From the NCBI RefSeq assembly GCF_004348455.1, contig NZ_SMKA01000015.1, forward strand, positions 1 through 64,000: a stretch of 64,000 nucleotides of DNA, read 5' to 3'. Of this stretch, positions 1 through 9,011 are shown piece after piece; the first letter of the stretch is position 1; the number at the start of each line of letters is the position of its first letter. The notes under the pieces were generated by a model. It was not told where the DNA came from, made no database searches, and saw nothing but the letters and a program-made list of their open reading frames with translations. Source of the stretch: Kribbella albertanoniae. Lineage in GTDB: Bacteria > Actinomycetota > Actinomycetes > Propionibacteriales > Kribbellaceae. The position numbers and the translations under genes are program-made.

Positions 1-19
1 CGGTGGCGGGGGGCGGGGG

Positions 20-3000
20 CTAGTCGTAGGAGGCGTCGGTTAGGAGTTCTGAGGCTCGGTCGGGTTCGTTGAGGACGGCGCGGATGACGTGGCGGCGGTC
101 CCAGCGGGTGCTGGCCCAGGCTAGGGCTTTGGCCAGGCCGTCGAAGGTGGCGGCGTGCGGGGCGCCGTCGGCGTCGACCCACCAGGAGACCTCGACGCCG
201 TCGACGGTGAGTTCCTCATGCTCCCACCACACATCCGGGACCTCGGGGACGAGTTCGCGGACCAGCTCCGGTACGTCGGCCGGCGTTCCTGTGCCGTCGA
301 TCTTGCCTTCGGCAACTTCTTGGGCGAGCGGTACGTCGAGGAGGTCGCTCAAGCCGTCGGCCGCGGCGCCGGAGGCGACCACGAAACCGCCGAGATCGGC
401 GCGCTGCAACCACATCGGGCTGTCCGCGACGACTGCCGCATCAGCCTCGACCACCTCGGTCCAGCCGTCCTCCCCGAGCACGCGAACGTGTTCTGGAGCT
501 TCACCGGGAAATAAAGGCAACGTCCCCAGCTGCCGCCAGAAACGCAGAAGAGCGCTCTCTGAGATCTCCTGCTCCGGATCGGCCAGGCGCTCCAGCACCA
601 GGCTGATCCCGTCGGCGTCGAGATCGCCGACCTCACGCACCAGACCGACGGCTGAACGGATCTCAGGATCGAGATCACGGGTCCACGCGGGGGCTTCGTC
701 CAGAAACGCCGCGAGAACGTGATCCGCCTCGGGATCAGCGCGGCCGGCCAGCGGTTCGCCGTCGTCCAGGAGAACGCGTTCTCTGATCCACCACGCGGAA
801 TACGATGGTACGCCGAGTGGCCGGTCGTCGGGCCCGACCACGCGCACCTGGGTCACGAGAGCACGGCGTAGCTCGGGAACGGTTCCCAAGATCGCGAGAA
901 CGCGCGGCCAGGCGTCGTCCTTGATCCAGTCGAGATCGCGGATCGCGGTCAGTTCGCCGACGGTTGCGCCGTACCGGGAACCGTCCGGCGCAACGTCGTA
1001 CGCCCAGTCCTCGATTGCATCGAGATCCTTGAGTGCCTCCGGCAACCGGTCCAGAGCGACATCGGAGGACGTGACAGTCCCGAGAGTCGCGAGTACGCCG
1101 ACCGCCGCCAGCGCGGGCAGTCCGTACCGCTCGACGAGCGCAGGATCGATCGGCGCAACCTCCTCGTCGTCCAGCACCGCCTCGGCGTCGGAGCCGGGGA
1201 CCACGAGGGCGTTTGCCGGGACCAGTTCGCCATCCACATCACGCAGTACGAGATCGGACAGCCACCAAAGACCCTCGGCCTGTGCCGGGTCAGTCGCCAC
1301 CAGACTCAGGACGGCGTGCGCGACCGCGTCCGGGTCGTCTGCCTCCGCGGAGTGCTCAACAACGGTCCGTACGGCGCTGTCTTCCAGCAGCGAGCGTGGT
1401 GATGCCGGGATCGCGCCGAGCCGCTCGAGCGCCGGGTTCACGGCAGCCGGGTGGACGACGCGAACGCCGTACTCGCCGAACTCAGCGAGGACATCAACAG
1501 GGAGCTCCGGACCGGGCAGCAGCAGTGCGCGTGCACCGCGGACCAGGCGGCCGTCGGCGAGCGGAACCGGCAACGTACCAAGGGATTCGCGCAGGAGCGC
1601 GTCCGTCACCATGCCAGACAGCGATCCGTAGAGAGCGCTCCACCACTCCGGCGACTCGTCGGCTGCGGCGGTCCCGAGCTGATCGACTACCTCGGCCAGT
1701 TCGAGCCGGCGGACCCCGAGTGCATCCAGCGCGAGCCGATCCTGGCGGGTTGAACCGATGAGCCCGGGGACGATCGGAGCCAGTACCCGGTTGAAGGCCT
1801 CATCGGCACCTTCGACCACCACCGCATCCCGTGGTCGCAGCAGAGCCCCGTCCTCGACGGCGCGCACGATCGGCGTCCCCGGCAGTACCGCGAGAATCGC
1901 CTCTCGCAACGCCTGATCCAGCACACCCGCCGCGAGTCCGGTGGGAACAAGCCGCAGCACGTCCTCCTGGCCAGACCCCGTGGTGGAGTCCGCGCTTGGG
2001 GGTGAGGCCGCAGCTTCGGCGCGTTGGTGGAGAAGTTCGGCATACGCCGTGGCTGCCTCTCGGACCAAGCGGTCGGTCAGCGGTCCCTTGGCGACGTGGC
2101 GGCGGGTTGGGTCCAACGGGAAACTTGCCAGCAGCAACGCGGGCAGAGAGAGCGCTTCCTCCGTCGGAGTCGGCGCCTGAACGACGTTCGGGAGAACGGT
2201 GCCGGGATCGCGTGGGAGCGCCCAGAGCACGGAATAGTACGGGCGAGAGCGCTCTTCGATGGGCCGGTCCGCGAGCAGGCGTTCGCGTTCTTCGGCGTCG
2301 AACGTTCCCGCGGTGCGGTGGATCCACCAGCGAGATCGCGCGTTCTCGAGAACGCGGGTCCCGTCAAGGGTCTCGAGAACGATGCTCTCGAGGCCAGGGA
2401 GCGCGAGCAGCAGCGGATCTCCGGCTTCGGCCAGCAGACGACTCACGAGAGCAGCCGCGGCCTCGTCGCGCAGCGGCAGGATCACCGCGGTGTCGTATCC
2501 GGTGGGCGGTTCGCCCTCGGCATCGAACGGCAGCCGCAAGACCGGGACCTTGCCGTCACGCCGCCGAACCTCGGTGTCGAGCCCGGCCCCGCCCCGCGCC
2601 GCGATCGCCGCAGCGGTATCGGCCTTGGAGAACCGCACACCACCGGACCGTGACAACACCACCGGCTCGTCCGACACCGCAAGGACGGCCGCGAAACCCA
2701 CACCGAACCGCCCGACGGCACCATGCCCGTCCGCCGGCGATCCGGCCGGCAACTCATCGCGTTTGGCCGAGGCGCGTAGCGTGGCGAGCGATTCCACACC
2801 TTCCGCGGAGAGCGGCGTACCGGTGTTTGCTACGACCAAAGTGTTCCCACGGAACTCGAACAGCACCCGGCCGGGAACGCCGGCCCGGACAGCAGCGTCG
2901 GCAGCGTTCTGGGCGAGCTCGACGACCAAGCGATCGACGTACCCGCCGAGAGCGAGATCTTCCTCCGCGTTGGCGTCCTCCCGGAACCGCACCGGCGCTG

Positions 3001-3061
3001 CGGACCAGCCTGCCAGGACGCGTTCGCGAATCCCGGCCGTTCCGAACACATCGTCGCTCAC
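20..3061 (-). CDS. Sacsin-like Hsp90-type ATPase domain protein
   Basis: A 1013-residue protein with a GTG start. The N-terminal 200 residues look like the GHKL/Hsp90 ATP-binding fold found in sacsin-type proteins: VVELAQNAADA (about residues 46-56) is the helix carrying the Mg-binding Asn and VVANTGTPLS (about 75-84) resembles the next nucleotide-binding motif, followed by a glycine-rich lid GAVGRFGVGFAAVL (about 114-127). The remaining 800 residues have no domain I recognise and are rich in acidic and aliphatic residues. Sacsin-like ATPases of this size are common single genes in actinobacteria; the likely role is chaperone-like, with no client known. It is cytoplasmic, having no signal peptide. 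A CATACT box lies 7 nt before the GTG, so the transcript may be leaderless. The AGAGCGCTCT palindrome occurs inside it at 549 and near 2246. Confidence 0.85.
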   Translation of the reverse strand: MSDDVFGTAGIRERVLAGWSAAPVRFREDANAEEDLALGGYVDRLVVELAQNAADAAVRAGVPGRVLFEFRGNTLVVANTGTPLSAEGVESLATLRASAKRDELPAGSPADGHGAVGRFGVGFAAVLAVSDEPVVLSRSGGVRFSKADTAAAIAARGGAGLDTEVRRRDGKVPVLRLPFDAEGEPPTGYDTAVILPLRDEAAAALVSRLLAEAGDPLLLALPGLESIVLETLDGTRVLENARSRWWIHRTAGTFDAEERERLLADRPIEERSRPYYSVLWALPRDPGTVLPNVVQAPTPTEEALSLPALLLASFPLDPTRRHVAKGPLTDRLVREAATAYAELLHQRAEAAASPPSADSTTGSGQEDVLRLVPTGLAAGVLDQALREAILAVLPGTPIVRAVEDGALLRPRDAVVVEGADEAFNRVLAPIVPGLIGSTRQDRLALDALGVRRLELAEVVDQLGTAAADESPEWWSALYGSLSGMVTDALLRESLGTLPVPLADGRLVRGARALLLPGPELPVDVLAEFGEYGVRVVHPAAVNPALERLGAIPASPRSLLEDSAVRTVVEHSAEADDPDAVAHAVLSLVATDPAQAEGLWWLSDLVLRDVDGELVPANALVVPGSDAEAVLDDEEVAPIDPALVERYGLPALAAVGVLATLGTVTSSDVALDRLPEALKDLDAIEDWAYDVAPDGSRYGATVGELTAIRDLDWIKDDAWPRVLAILGTVPELRRALVTQVRVVGPDDRPLGVPSYSAWWIRERVLLDDGEPLAGRADPEADHVLAAFLDEAPAWTRDLDPEIRSAVGLVREVGDLDADGISLVLERLADPEQEISESALLRFWRQLGTLPLFPGEAPEHVRVLGEDGWTEVVEADAAVVADSPMWLQRADLGGFVVASGAAADGLSDLLDVPLAQEVAEGKIDGTGTPADVPELVRELVPEVPDVWWEHEELTVDGVEVSWWVDADGAPHAATFDGLAKALAWASTRWDRRHVIRAVLNEPDRASELLTDASYD

Positions 3062-3146
3062 GCGGTGCAGTATGCCGGGGCGTGGGCCGACCGGTACGGC
3101 GAGGGTGCCCGCCGGGGCGCGGTGATCTGCCCCGGCGGACCCTGGA

Positions 3147-3587
3147 TCACTGGAACGAACAGCCCGGGTTCGCCGCGTCCTCGGACAGCGGCGCGCCCTT
3201 CGGGTTGAAGTAGTAGACCAGCAGCACGATCGGCTTGTCGGTCAGATTGCGCCCGATGTGGACCTGGTGGTCGGGCTCGTGGAAGACAGCGCCCTTGTTG
3301 TAATGACCGTCGGACTTGCAGTCGCTGCCGAAGTGGTCGAGCGTGCCTTCGGCCACCTTGGCGATCAGGTTGCCGTCGTGGAAGTGCCAGCCGGTGGTCC
3401 CGCCCGGCTGAATGGTGATCTTGCGGTAGACGACGTCCGTGTCACCGACCGTCTTCTGCCACAGGATCTCGCCGGTGACGCCGGACGGCGGCGTCGCGTT
3501 CGCCGCGACCGGTCCGCCGACGAGCGTCGCCGCCGCCAGTCCGGTGATCGAGAACGCCGTGAGCGCTCCCCGCGTGACTCCGCGCAT
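3147..3587 (-). CDS. Secreted cupin-domain protein
   Basis: A 146-residue protein. I chose the ATG at 3587 because GAAAGGGAAA lies just upstream and it opens a clean Sec signal peptide (MRGVTRGALTAF, hydrophobic core, cleavage near VAANA, about residue 31). The frame stays open 27 codons further upstream, but that part does not look coding. The mature part is a single small cupin barrel: PGGTTGWHFHDGN gives the two His of cupin motif 1, and a later EPDHQVHIGRN supplies further His. Two Cys (GSDC and NPGC) could form a disulfide. Cupins bind metal and small ligands; no catalytic function can be assigned. It is monocistronic between divergent or unrelated genes. Confidence 0.8.
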   Translation of the reverse strand: MRGVTRGALTAFSITGLAAATLVGGPVAANATPPSGVTGEILWQKTVGDTDVVYRKITIQPGGTTGWHFHDGNLIAKVAEGTLDHFGSDCKSDGHYNKGAVFHEPDHQVHIGRNLTDKPIVLLVYYFNPKGAPLSEDAANPGCSFQ

Positions 3588-3727
3588 GAGTTTCCCTTTC
3601 AGAGAGTTGTTGGTTTCGTCAGCTGAAGACCGGAGAGCTGTCTGCGTTGTGACACTGCCCTCCCACAATCCGGTCAGTCACATTCCGGTCAGCCACATTC
3701 CGAACAGTTATGGTGCCACCTCGCGGC

Positions 3728-3733
3728 TATGGT
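3728..3733 (+). promoter_or_regulatory. Candidate -10 box of a leaderless promoter
   Basis: TATGGT matches TANNNT and ends 6 nt before the GTG at 3740. No ribosome binding site is visible, so transcription may start at the start codon itself. Confidence 0.45.
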
Positions 3734-3739
3734 TGAGCG

Positions 3740-4537
3740 GTGATCCCACCCGGCAGTCGGTACGTCGCCCTCGGAAGTTCGTTCGCAGCGGGTCCCGGAA
3801 TCGGCCCGATCGTGCACAAGCCAGCAGGCCGATCGGGCCGCAACTACGCGCACCTCGTGGCCGTGGAGCTCGGTCTCGAGCTGACCGACGTCACGTATTC
3901 CGGCGCGACCACCGCTCACCTGCTCGACACCCGCCAGGACGACGCGCCACCCCAACTCGATGCCGTCGGCCCCGATACTGCCCTCGTCACGATCACTGCC
4001 GGAGGCAACGACCTCGAGTACGTCGGCACCTTCATCCGCGGGAGTGCGCTGAACACCCTCGCCAAGCCGGCGACCCTGCTCGGCCGCCGGGTCGCGAACC
4101 GGATCCGCGCGCGCGTCAGCTACCTCAAGGACGATGCCGACTACCAAACTGCCGCCGACTCGCTGACAACCGTCGTCGAGAAGGTCAGAGAGCGCTCTCC
4201 GGCCGCTCGTGTTCTGCTCGTCGACTATCTGACCCTCGTCGGCCCGAGCACCCGCCCGCGTCTCGACGTACCGCTGAACGAAGAGCAGTTGCCGAGCGTC
4301 GCGATGATGGCCGACGGCCTTGCCACCGCTTTCGCCAAGGCCGCAGCCGCCACCGGCGCGGACCTGATCGCGGCCTCCGCAGCCAGTCGCGATCACGCCA
4401 TCGGCTCCCCTGAGCCATGGACGACCGGTTTCACCCTGCGCCCACCCGGCTTGCTCGGTGGCTTCGTGCCATACCACCCGAACGCAGCCGGCATGCGTGC
4501 CGTCGCCGATCTCGTGGTCGATCGTCTCCGCGCCTGA
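3740..4537 (+). CDS. SGNH/GDSL-type esterase
   Basis: A 265-residue hydrolase with GTG start. SGNH blocks are visible: block I YVALGSSFAAGPG (about residues 8-20) with the nucleophile Ser, block III ITAGGND (about 86-92) with the Gly and Asn of the oxyanion hole, and block V VPYHPNAAGM (near 245) with the catalytic His. The usual GDS is GSS here, which is common in this family. No signal peptide is evident, so it is probably cytoplasmic or non-classically released. The substrate is unknown: SGNH enzymes act on lipid, acetyl-sugar or other esters. The motif GAGAGCGCTCTC lies within it at 4188-4199 and forces rare AGA and TCT codons. Confidence 0.85.
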   Translation: MIPPGSRYVALGSSFAAGPGIGPIVHKPAGRSGRNYAHLVAVELGLELTDVTYSGATTAHLLDTRQDDAPPQLDAVGPDTALVTITAGGNDLEYVGTFIRGSALNTLAKPATLLGRRVANRIRARVSYLKDDADYQTAADSLTTVVEKVRERSPAARVLLVDYLTLVGPSTRPRLDVPLNEEQLPSVAMMADGLATAFAKAAAATGADLIAASAASRDHAIGSPEPWTTGFTLRPPGLLGGFVPYHPNAAGMRAVADLVVDRLRA

Positions 4538-4593
4538 AACTGTCGGCGGCCGTTGTTACGTTCACGGTGCAGGTTCGGAGAGAGGACGAAATC

Positions 4594-5067
4594 ATGGCTG
4601 AGGTGGCACTGCGGGAGGTCGAGGACGGCGACCTCGACGCACTGTTCGAGCAGATGCGGGATCCGGAGTCTGTCCGGATGGCCGCCTTCACCGCCCGGGA
4701 TCCCGACGACCGCGCTGCCTTCGACAAACACATCGCACGGCTGAGATCGGATCCCGAGCTGACCTTCCTGGTGATCACCCGGGACGGCGAGCTGGTCGGG
4801 ACCATCGGCAGCTTCGAGATGGAGGGCGACACCGAGGTGACCTACTGGGTCGATCGGTCCATGTGGGGGCAGGGTGTGGCCGGCCTAGCCCTCGCGCTGC
4901 TGCTCGAGCGCATCACGGTCCGGCCCATCCACGCACGCGCGGCCAGTGACAACGCCGGTTCGATCCGGGTGCTGGAGAGAGCCGGGTTCGTCGCCATCGG
5001 CACCGATGTTGGCTACGCCAATGCACGTCAGGCCGAGATCGAAGAGACTATTCTCCGTCTCGGCTGA
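4594..5067 (+). CDS. GNAT family N-acetyltransferase
   Basis: A 157-residue acetyltransferase. The ATG at 4594 follows GAGAGGAC, a good ribosome binding site; the longer in-frame opening upstream overlaps the preceding gene and is not needed. The GNAT acetyl-CoA loop is seen as SMWGQGVAGLALALLLE (about residues 88-104), preceded by the strand GDTEVTYWVD, and DNAGSIRVLERAGFVAIG (about 123-140) is the typical motif B helix of RimJ/RimL-like N-acetyltransferases. Its substrate is unknown. It ends 2 bp before the stop of the convergent peptidase locus. Confidence 0.88.
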   Translation: MAEVALREVEDGDLDALFEQMRDPESVRMAAFTARDPDDRAAFDKHIARLRSDPELTFLVITRDGELVGTIGSFEMEGDTEVTYWVDRSMWGQGVAGLALALLLERITVRPIHARAASDNAGSIRVLERAGFVAIGTDVGYANARQAEIEETILRLG

Positions 5068-5069
5068 CG

Positions 5070-6877
5070 CTACTCGGGAGCCGGTACGCCGAGAGTCCGC
5101 CGCAGGAAGTCGAGTTCGCGGTGCAGCAGGTTGGCGATCGTGTCCTCGTCGGAGATGCTGTGCCCTTCGCCGGGGAGGACGATCAGTTCGTGCTGCTTGC
5201 CCGCTGCGGACAACGCTCCACTCAGGCGAAGCGCGTGCGAACTCCAGACGTTGGTGTCCGCGAGCCCTTGGACGATCAGCAACGGCCGGGTGAGCTCGGT
5301 TGCGTAGGGCAACAATGATCCGCGGCGATAAGCCTCGGGCTCCTCATCGGGATGCCCGAGGAAGCGCTCTTTCCAGTAGCTGTCGTACTGGCGCTGGTCA
5401 GTGACCGGCGCACCAGCGATCCCGGCCCGGAAGACATCCGGACGATGGATCACCGCGGCAGCTGCCAAGAAGCCGCTGTAGCTCCATCCACGCAGGGCAA
5501 CGCGCTCCAGATCCAGATCGCCGTACCGCTCGGCAACATGATGCAGGGCAGCGATCTGGTCGTCGAGTGCGGGACCCTTCACGTCGCCGTGGACAGCACG
5601 CTCGTACGACGGTCCGCGGCCCGGCGTACCTCGCCCGTCGGCGCTGATCACGACGAACCCTTGCTCGGCGAACCACCGCGACACCGCATAGTACGGCGCC
5701 GGATACGCCATCACGAGCTGGAAGCCGGGACCGGCGTACGGGTTCAGGAGGACCGGGAGGTTCGGCATGCCGGGGCGATGCCAGGAGGGCCGGAAGACGG
5801 CGGTGCGCAGTTCGTCGGGGCCGGCCTTGATCAGCTCGACGTCGAGCTCGAGATGCGGTCGCTCCGGGCGGGACTCGATGCGGTGGCTGTTGATCGCGAT
5901 CCGGCGCCCGGTCATGGTGCGGCGATCGAGCAGCAAGGTGCCTTCGGCAACGAATCCGTCGTTGACGCCCGGTTCCGTGGTGAGCGGACGCAGTTCGTCG
6001 TCGTAGAGGTAGAGCTGAGTCTCGGTCGGTTCGGTCTGCGCCAGGAGAGCGATCCCGGCCGACGACACGGACCGGATCTCGGCAACCTGCAGGCCCGGCC
6101 CGTCGCCGGATCCGCCTCGAGGAGCTGAACGCGGCGCTGGTCGCGACTCTGCACCGCGAACAGTGGCTTGTCCGTCGTCCACGTGGCCTGCACCAGGTAC
6201 TCGAACTCGACGTTGTCCCACTCGACTTCCAGCTGACTGCCGTCCAGAGCGATCAGGCTGAGCGTCACGTGTGCGTTGAGTGTGCCCGCGCGGGGATAGC
6301 GGATTCCCTTCGGCGAAGCATCCGGATGGGTTGGATCGGCGAGGTAGCGCAGCTCGACCCGGCTCTCATCGACGCAGGCAACCAGGAGTTGGGCGCCGCT
6401 CGGGGACCACCAGATCGCGCTCTCTCGTTCCATCGACAGCGCCGCCGCGAACTCGGGAACGCCCCATCGCACGGCCTCGCCGTCGGGTTTCGCGACGGTA
6501 CGGCGATTACTGCCGTCGATCCCGACGATCTCGAGCGCCCCGCGCTGCGCGAAGGCGATCACGGTCGCGGTCGGATCGATCCGGGCGGCGTCGACAGCAC
6601 CGATCGGCAGGTCGATCCGTTCACCGGTCTCCAGGTTGGTGACCGAAACACCTTCCGCGGTCTGCAGGCAGACGCGTGCGAGCGCCGTACTGTAGCCGTC
6701 GGCCGGGCCGATGCGCTGTGCGCGACCGCGTTGGGCGTCCACGGCCCAGAGCGAGCGGTCGCGATTGAACATCGCGTACCGACCGGTGCTGTCGAGCGCG
6801 AGACCCGTGACGGCTCCGGCGGTGAAACGTCGCGTCCGCGCGTACTGGCGAGGAAGGTCCTCCGGCGGCGGCGTCAC
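5070..6877 (-). pseudogene. S9 prolyl oligopeptidase/DPP-IV, frameshifted and internally deleted
   Basis: Two overlapping frames together encode one S9 peptidase. The N-terminal frame (GTG at 6877 to about 6100) gives beta-propeller sequence such as WWSPSGAQLLVACVDESRVE; the C-terminal frame (about 6120 to 5070) gives the alpha/beta hydrolase domain with nucleophile motif GWSYSG, the Asp in VQGLADTNVW and His in GEGHSI. The two frames meet near 6090-6125, where EADPATG in one frame jumps to GLQVAEIRS in the other. Family members normally carry several tens of residues between these points, so a deletion as well as a frameshift is likely; the sum here is only about 600 residues versus roughly 680-720 usual. 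The start GTG overlaps the TGA of the MarR gene (GTGA), so the pair is translationally coupled. A sequencing or assembly error is the alternative, but a one-base error would not explain the missing segment. Confidence 0.75.
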
Positions 6878-7362
6878 TCGGCGGCCTCGAGGAGGGTTCG
6901 GAGGAGGGCTTCGAGGTGGTCCTGGTCGGCTTCGGGGAGAGTGCGCACGAGGGATTGCTCGACGTCCTGGATGTCGCCGATGCCGCGCTGCCAAATGTCG
7001 AGGCCGGCCGGGGTGAGGCGGGCGAGGACCTTGCGGCGGTCGTCACGGTCGTGGTGCCGCTCGACGTAGCCGCGGCGTTCCAGAGCGTCGAGGCGGTTGG
7101 TGAGCGCGGCGGGCGACATGGAGAGATGTTTGGCGAGCTCGCCGGGGGTTGCCTGGTACGGCGAACCGTTGCGGCGCAGCAGGTGCAGTGTCTTGAACTC
7201 CCACCATTGCATCTCGTACTTCGCCAGCACGGCGTCGCGACTGCGGTCGAGATACTGGCCGAGTGATTGCAGACGGACCGCGATCCCCTCGACGCGGCGG
7301 TCGAAGCCGGGGATCTCGCGTTCCCACTGGTCGACGTGCCAGTTCACGAAGTCTTCTTTCAC
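6874..7362 (-). CDS. MarR family transcriptional regulator
   Basis: A 162-residue winged-helix regulator, GTG start at 7362. The HTH is in the middle: PGELAKHLSMSPAALTNRLD (about residues 70-89), then the wing ERHHDRDDRRKVLARLTPAG (about 97-116), which is the classic MarR DxR signature. Flanking helices (about 20-50 and 120-160) form the dimer interface. It overlaps the start of the S9 peptidase locus by four bases and is divergent from the TPR-like gene at 7462. The intergenic region holds palindromes that could be its operators, suggesting autoregulation. The ligand is unknown. Confidence 0.9.
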   Translation of the reverse strand: MKEDFVNWHVDQWEREIPGFDRRVEGIAVRLQSLGQYLDRSRDAVLAKYEMQWWEFKTLHLLRRNGSPYQATPGELAKHLSMSPAALTNRLDALERRGYVERHHDRDDRRKVLARLTPAGLDIWQRGIGDIQDVEQSLVRTLPEADQDHLEALLRTLLEAAE

Positions 7363-7392
7363 CGGCCTGATCTTTCACCGACTGAAGCTTAG

Positions 7393-7415
7393 TTGTCAAA
7401 CATTTCGACGTCGAA
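7393..7415. promoter_or_regulatory. Candidate MarR operator palindromes
   Basis: Between the divergent MarR (7362) and TPR-like (7462) genes lie TTGTCAA (7393-7399, an odd palindrome of the kind bound by MarR dimers) and the perfect 12-bp palindrome TTCGACGTCGAA (7404-7415). Position and symmetry suggest binding by the adjacent regulator; no experiment is implied. Confidence 0.45.
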
Positions 7416-7461
7416 GTACTTTCGGTGCACCAAGTTTTCCGGATCGGTGAGGAGACGTCAG

Positions 7462-8232
7462 ATGGTGCAGGTCGAGGTATCGGCAGTAGTGGCCGCGGCG
7501 GGGCAACTGACCTTGGCGGGGCAATGGGGAGTTGCTCGCGCGCTCCTGGAAGCGACGCAGGCGACCGAGCCGGTGGATGTTCGGACGGTCGCGCTGGCGC
7601 TGGCCGAGGTGTCGGTGGATGAGGACTTCGCGCGGCGGACGCAGACCGGAGAGCGCTCTCTGGCGGCGCTCGGGCGCGCTCTCGAATTGTTGCCGGACGC
7701 AACGGTTCGCTGGGATGCCGCGTTGCTGCAACTGCGGTCGGAATACTCCCCGGCCCTGTTCAGCGGCGCGGCCGAACGCGGCGAGTCTCTGGTGGCCCAA
7801 GCCGTTGTCCTGCGGGACATCGCCCCGGACGACCGGCGGGCCGGAACGGCCGCCTTCTACGCCGGTGCGATCGCGGACAATCTGCTGAGCGACTCGGACA
7901 CCGCATTCCGGCACTACACCGAGGCCCTGAAGCTGGGCGAGAACGCGAGCGACGATCTCGTGATCTCACTCGCGCTGCGGCACCTCGGAGATCACGCGCA
8001 CACGGCCGGCGATCTGCAACTGGCGCGGGCGCAGTGGGAACGCTCGACGGAGCTGCGCCAGAAGATCGGGCATCTCTTGGGAACGCTCGCTCAGCAGGTC
8101 CTGCTGTGCGTGTTACTCAAGGCCGAGGGCAACGAGGCGGGATCACGGGCACTGGCAACGGAGGTGCACCGCTGGGCCGGTCAGGCCGGCATCCCGTTCA
8201 TCGAGCAGCAGACCGCCGAAATGATGGTTTGA
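7462..8232 (+). CDS. TPR-like helical repeat protein
   Basis: A 256-residue protein. The ATG at 7462 is preceded by GAGGAGACGTCAG and gives a protein that begins MVQVEVSAVVAAAG; the open frame extends 23 codons upstream without coding character. It is nearly all alpha-helical with alanine-rich pairs of helices, e.g. DTAFRHYTEALKLGENA and DLQLARAQWERSTELRQKIG, typical of TPR-like scaffolds. No catalytic motif, signal or membrane segment. It is divergent from the MarR regulator and may be its target. Its last 35 bp overlap the convergent DUF2071 gene. It contains GAGAGCGCTCTC at 7649-7660. Function unknown. Confidence 0.75.
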   Translation: MVQVEVSAVVAAAGQLTLAGQWGVARALLEATQATEPVDVRTVALALAEVSVDEDFARRTQTGERSLAALGRALELLPDATVRWDAALLQLRSEYSPALFSGAAERGESLVAQAVVLRDIAPDDRRAGTAAFYAGAIADNLLSDSDTAFRHYTEALKLGENASDDLVISLALRHLGDHAHTAGDLQLARAQWERSTELRQKIGHLLGTLAQQVLLCVLLKAEGNEAGSRALATEVHRWAGQAGIPFIEQQTAEMMV

Positions 8233-8950
8233 CTGGCAGCCCGAACTCCGCCGGTACGCCGGGGCTGTACAGCACGTGGTCGGGAGGCCCCGCTGGTTCG
8301 GGCAGGCCGACCGACGGGAACAGACCCGGCATGTGCAGCTTGGTGACTGTTGCGGAGTGAAGCTCCCAGGCGGGGTGCTGGTTCGGCAGGTACCAGGTGC
8401 GGCCGCCCCGATGGGCATGCAAACCCCAGCGGGCCGTGAGGAAATCGGACAACGGATCAGCGCGGACTGCCAGCCCGGTGTCGACCGTGATCAGGGCGGC
8501 CACGGGCACACCGGGCCGGCGCAATCTCGATGTGTAGGTCTGCGTACTCCCTGAACTGCTGTGGGTCATCTCGGCCCAGCGATACGGGAGCGCGAAGACC
8601 GCGCGGGCGATCGCCACCACCGCGAGACGGTTCGCATCGAGGCTCAGGAAAACGACACCACGACGGCCGGCATCGTCGATCGAGTAGAGCCGGATATTCG
8701 TTTCGAGGAAGGTGCCGACGTACGGGACAGCAGGGCCGAGCGGGAGACCGGTACCGACCATCCGGAACGGGACCAGGCCGATGTAGGTGCGTCCCTCGAA
8801 GACATCCGGTCGAGTGCCGGGCGGGAAGAAGCGCGCGACGACAGCGGGATCCACTGCCCAGTGCAGGAACGTGAGGTCGAGCCATTGCTGCCGCAGTATC
8901 CGCGGGCGCCGCAGCTCCGGCGCGACCGGCCAGCTGACGCGATCACTCAT
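8198..8950 (-). CDS. DUF2071 (YqjF-like) protein
   Basis: A 250-residue protein of the DUF2071 family. Recognition rests on the N-terminal pattern LRQQWLDLTFLHWAVDPAVV (about residues 18-37), then RFFPPGTRPDVFEGRTYIGLVPF, TNIRLYSIDDAGRRGVVFLS, and a C-terminal LHSATVTKLHMPGLFPSVGLP. The family fold resembles acetoacetate decarboxylase but the activity is not known. The ATG at 8950 starts 7 nt after a TACGCT box (8958-8963, minus strand), consistent with a leaderless transcript. The divergent epoxide hydrolase starts 61 bp away, so the two probably share a promoter region. Overlaps the TPR-like gene tail to tail by 35 bp. Confidence 0.85.
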   Translation of the reverse strand: MSDRVSWPVAPELRRPRILRQQWLDLTFLHWAVDPAVVARFFPPGTRPDVFEGRTYIGLVPFRMVGTGLPLGPAVPYVGTFLETNIRLYSIDDAGRRGVVFLSLDANRLAVVAIARAVFALPYRWAEMTHSSSGSTQTYTSRLRRPGVPVAALITVDTGLAVRADPLSDFLTARWGLHAHRGGRTWYLPNQHPAWELHSATVTKLHMPGLFPSVGLPEPAGPPDHVLYSPGVPAEFGLPVKPSFRRSAAR

Positions 8951-8957
8951 GGCGCCG

Positions 8958-8963
8958 AGCGTA
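8958..8963 (-). promoter_or_regulatory. Candidate -10 box, leaderless DUF2071 gene
   Basis: On the minus strand TACGCT lies 7 nt before the ATG at 8950, matching TANNNT at leaderless spacing. Confidence 0.4.
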
Positions 8964-8998
8964 TCCGGTAGCGGACAACAAGTGGCCGCTACTGTCCC

Positions 8999-9004
8999 TA
9001 AGGT
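8999..9004 (+). promoter_or_regulatory. Candidate -10 box, leaderless epoxide hydrolase gene
   Basis: TAAGGT lies 7 nt before the ATG at 9012 and no ribosome binding site is evident. It is back to back with the TACGCT box of the divergent gene. Confidence 0.4.
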
Positions 9005-9011
9005 CGACAAC

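Noticed and set aside
1831-3213. A 460-codon plus-strand open frame
   Set aside because: It is antisense to the sacsin-like gene, Arg/Pro-rich as expected of a GC-rich shadow, and has no motifs.
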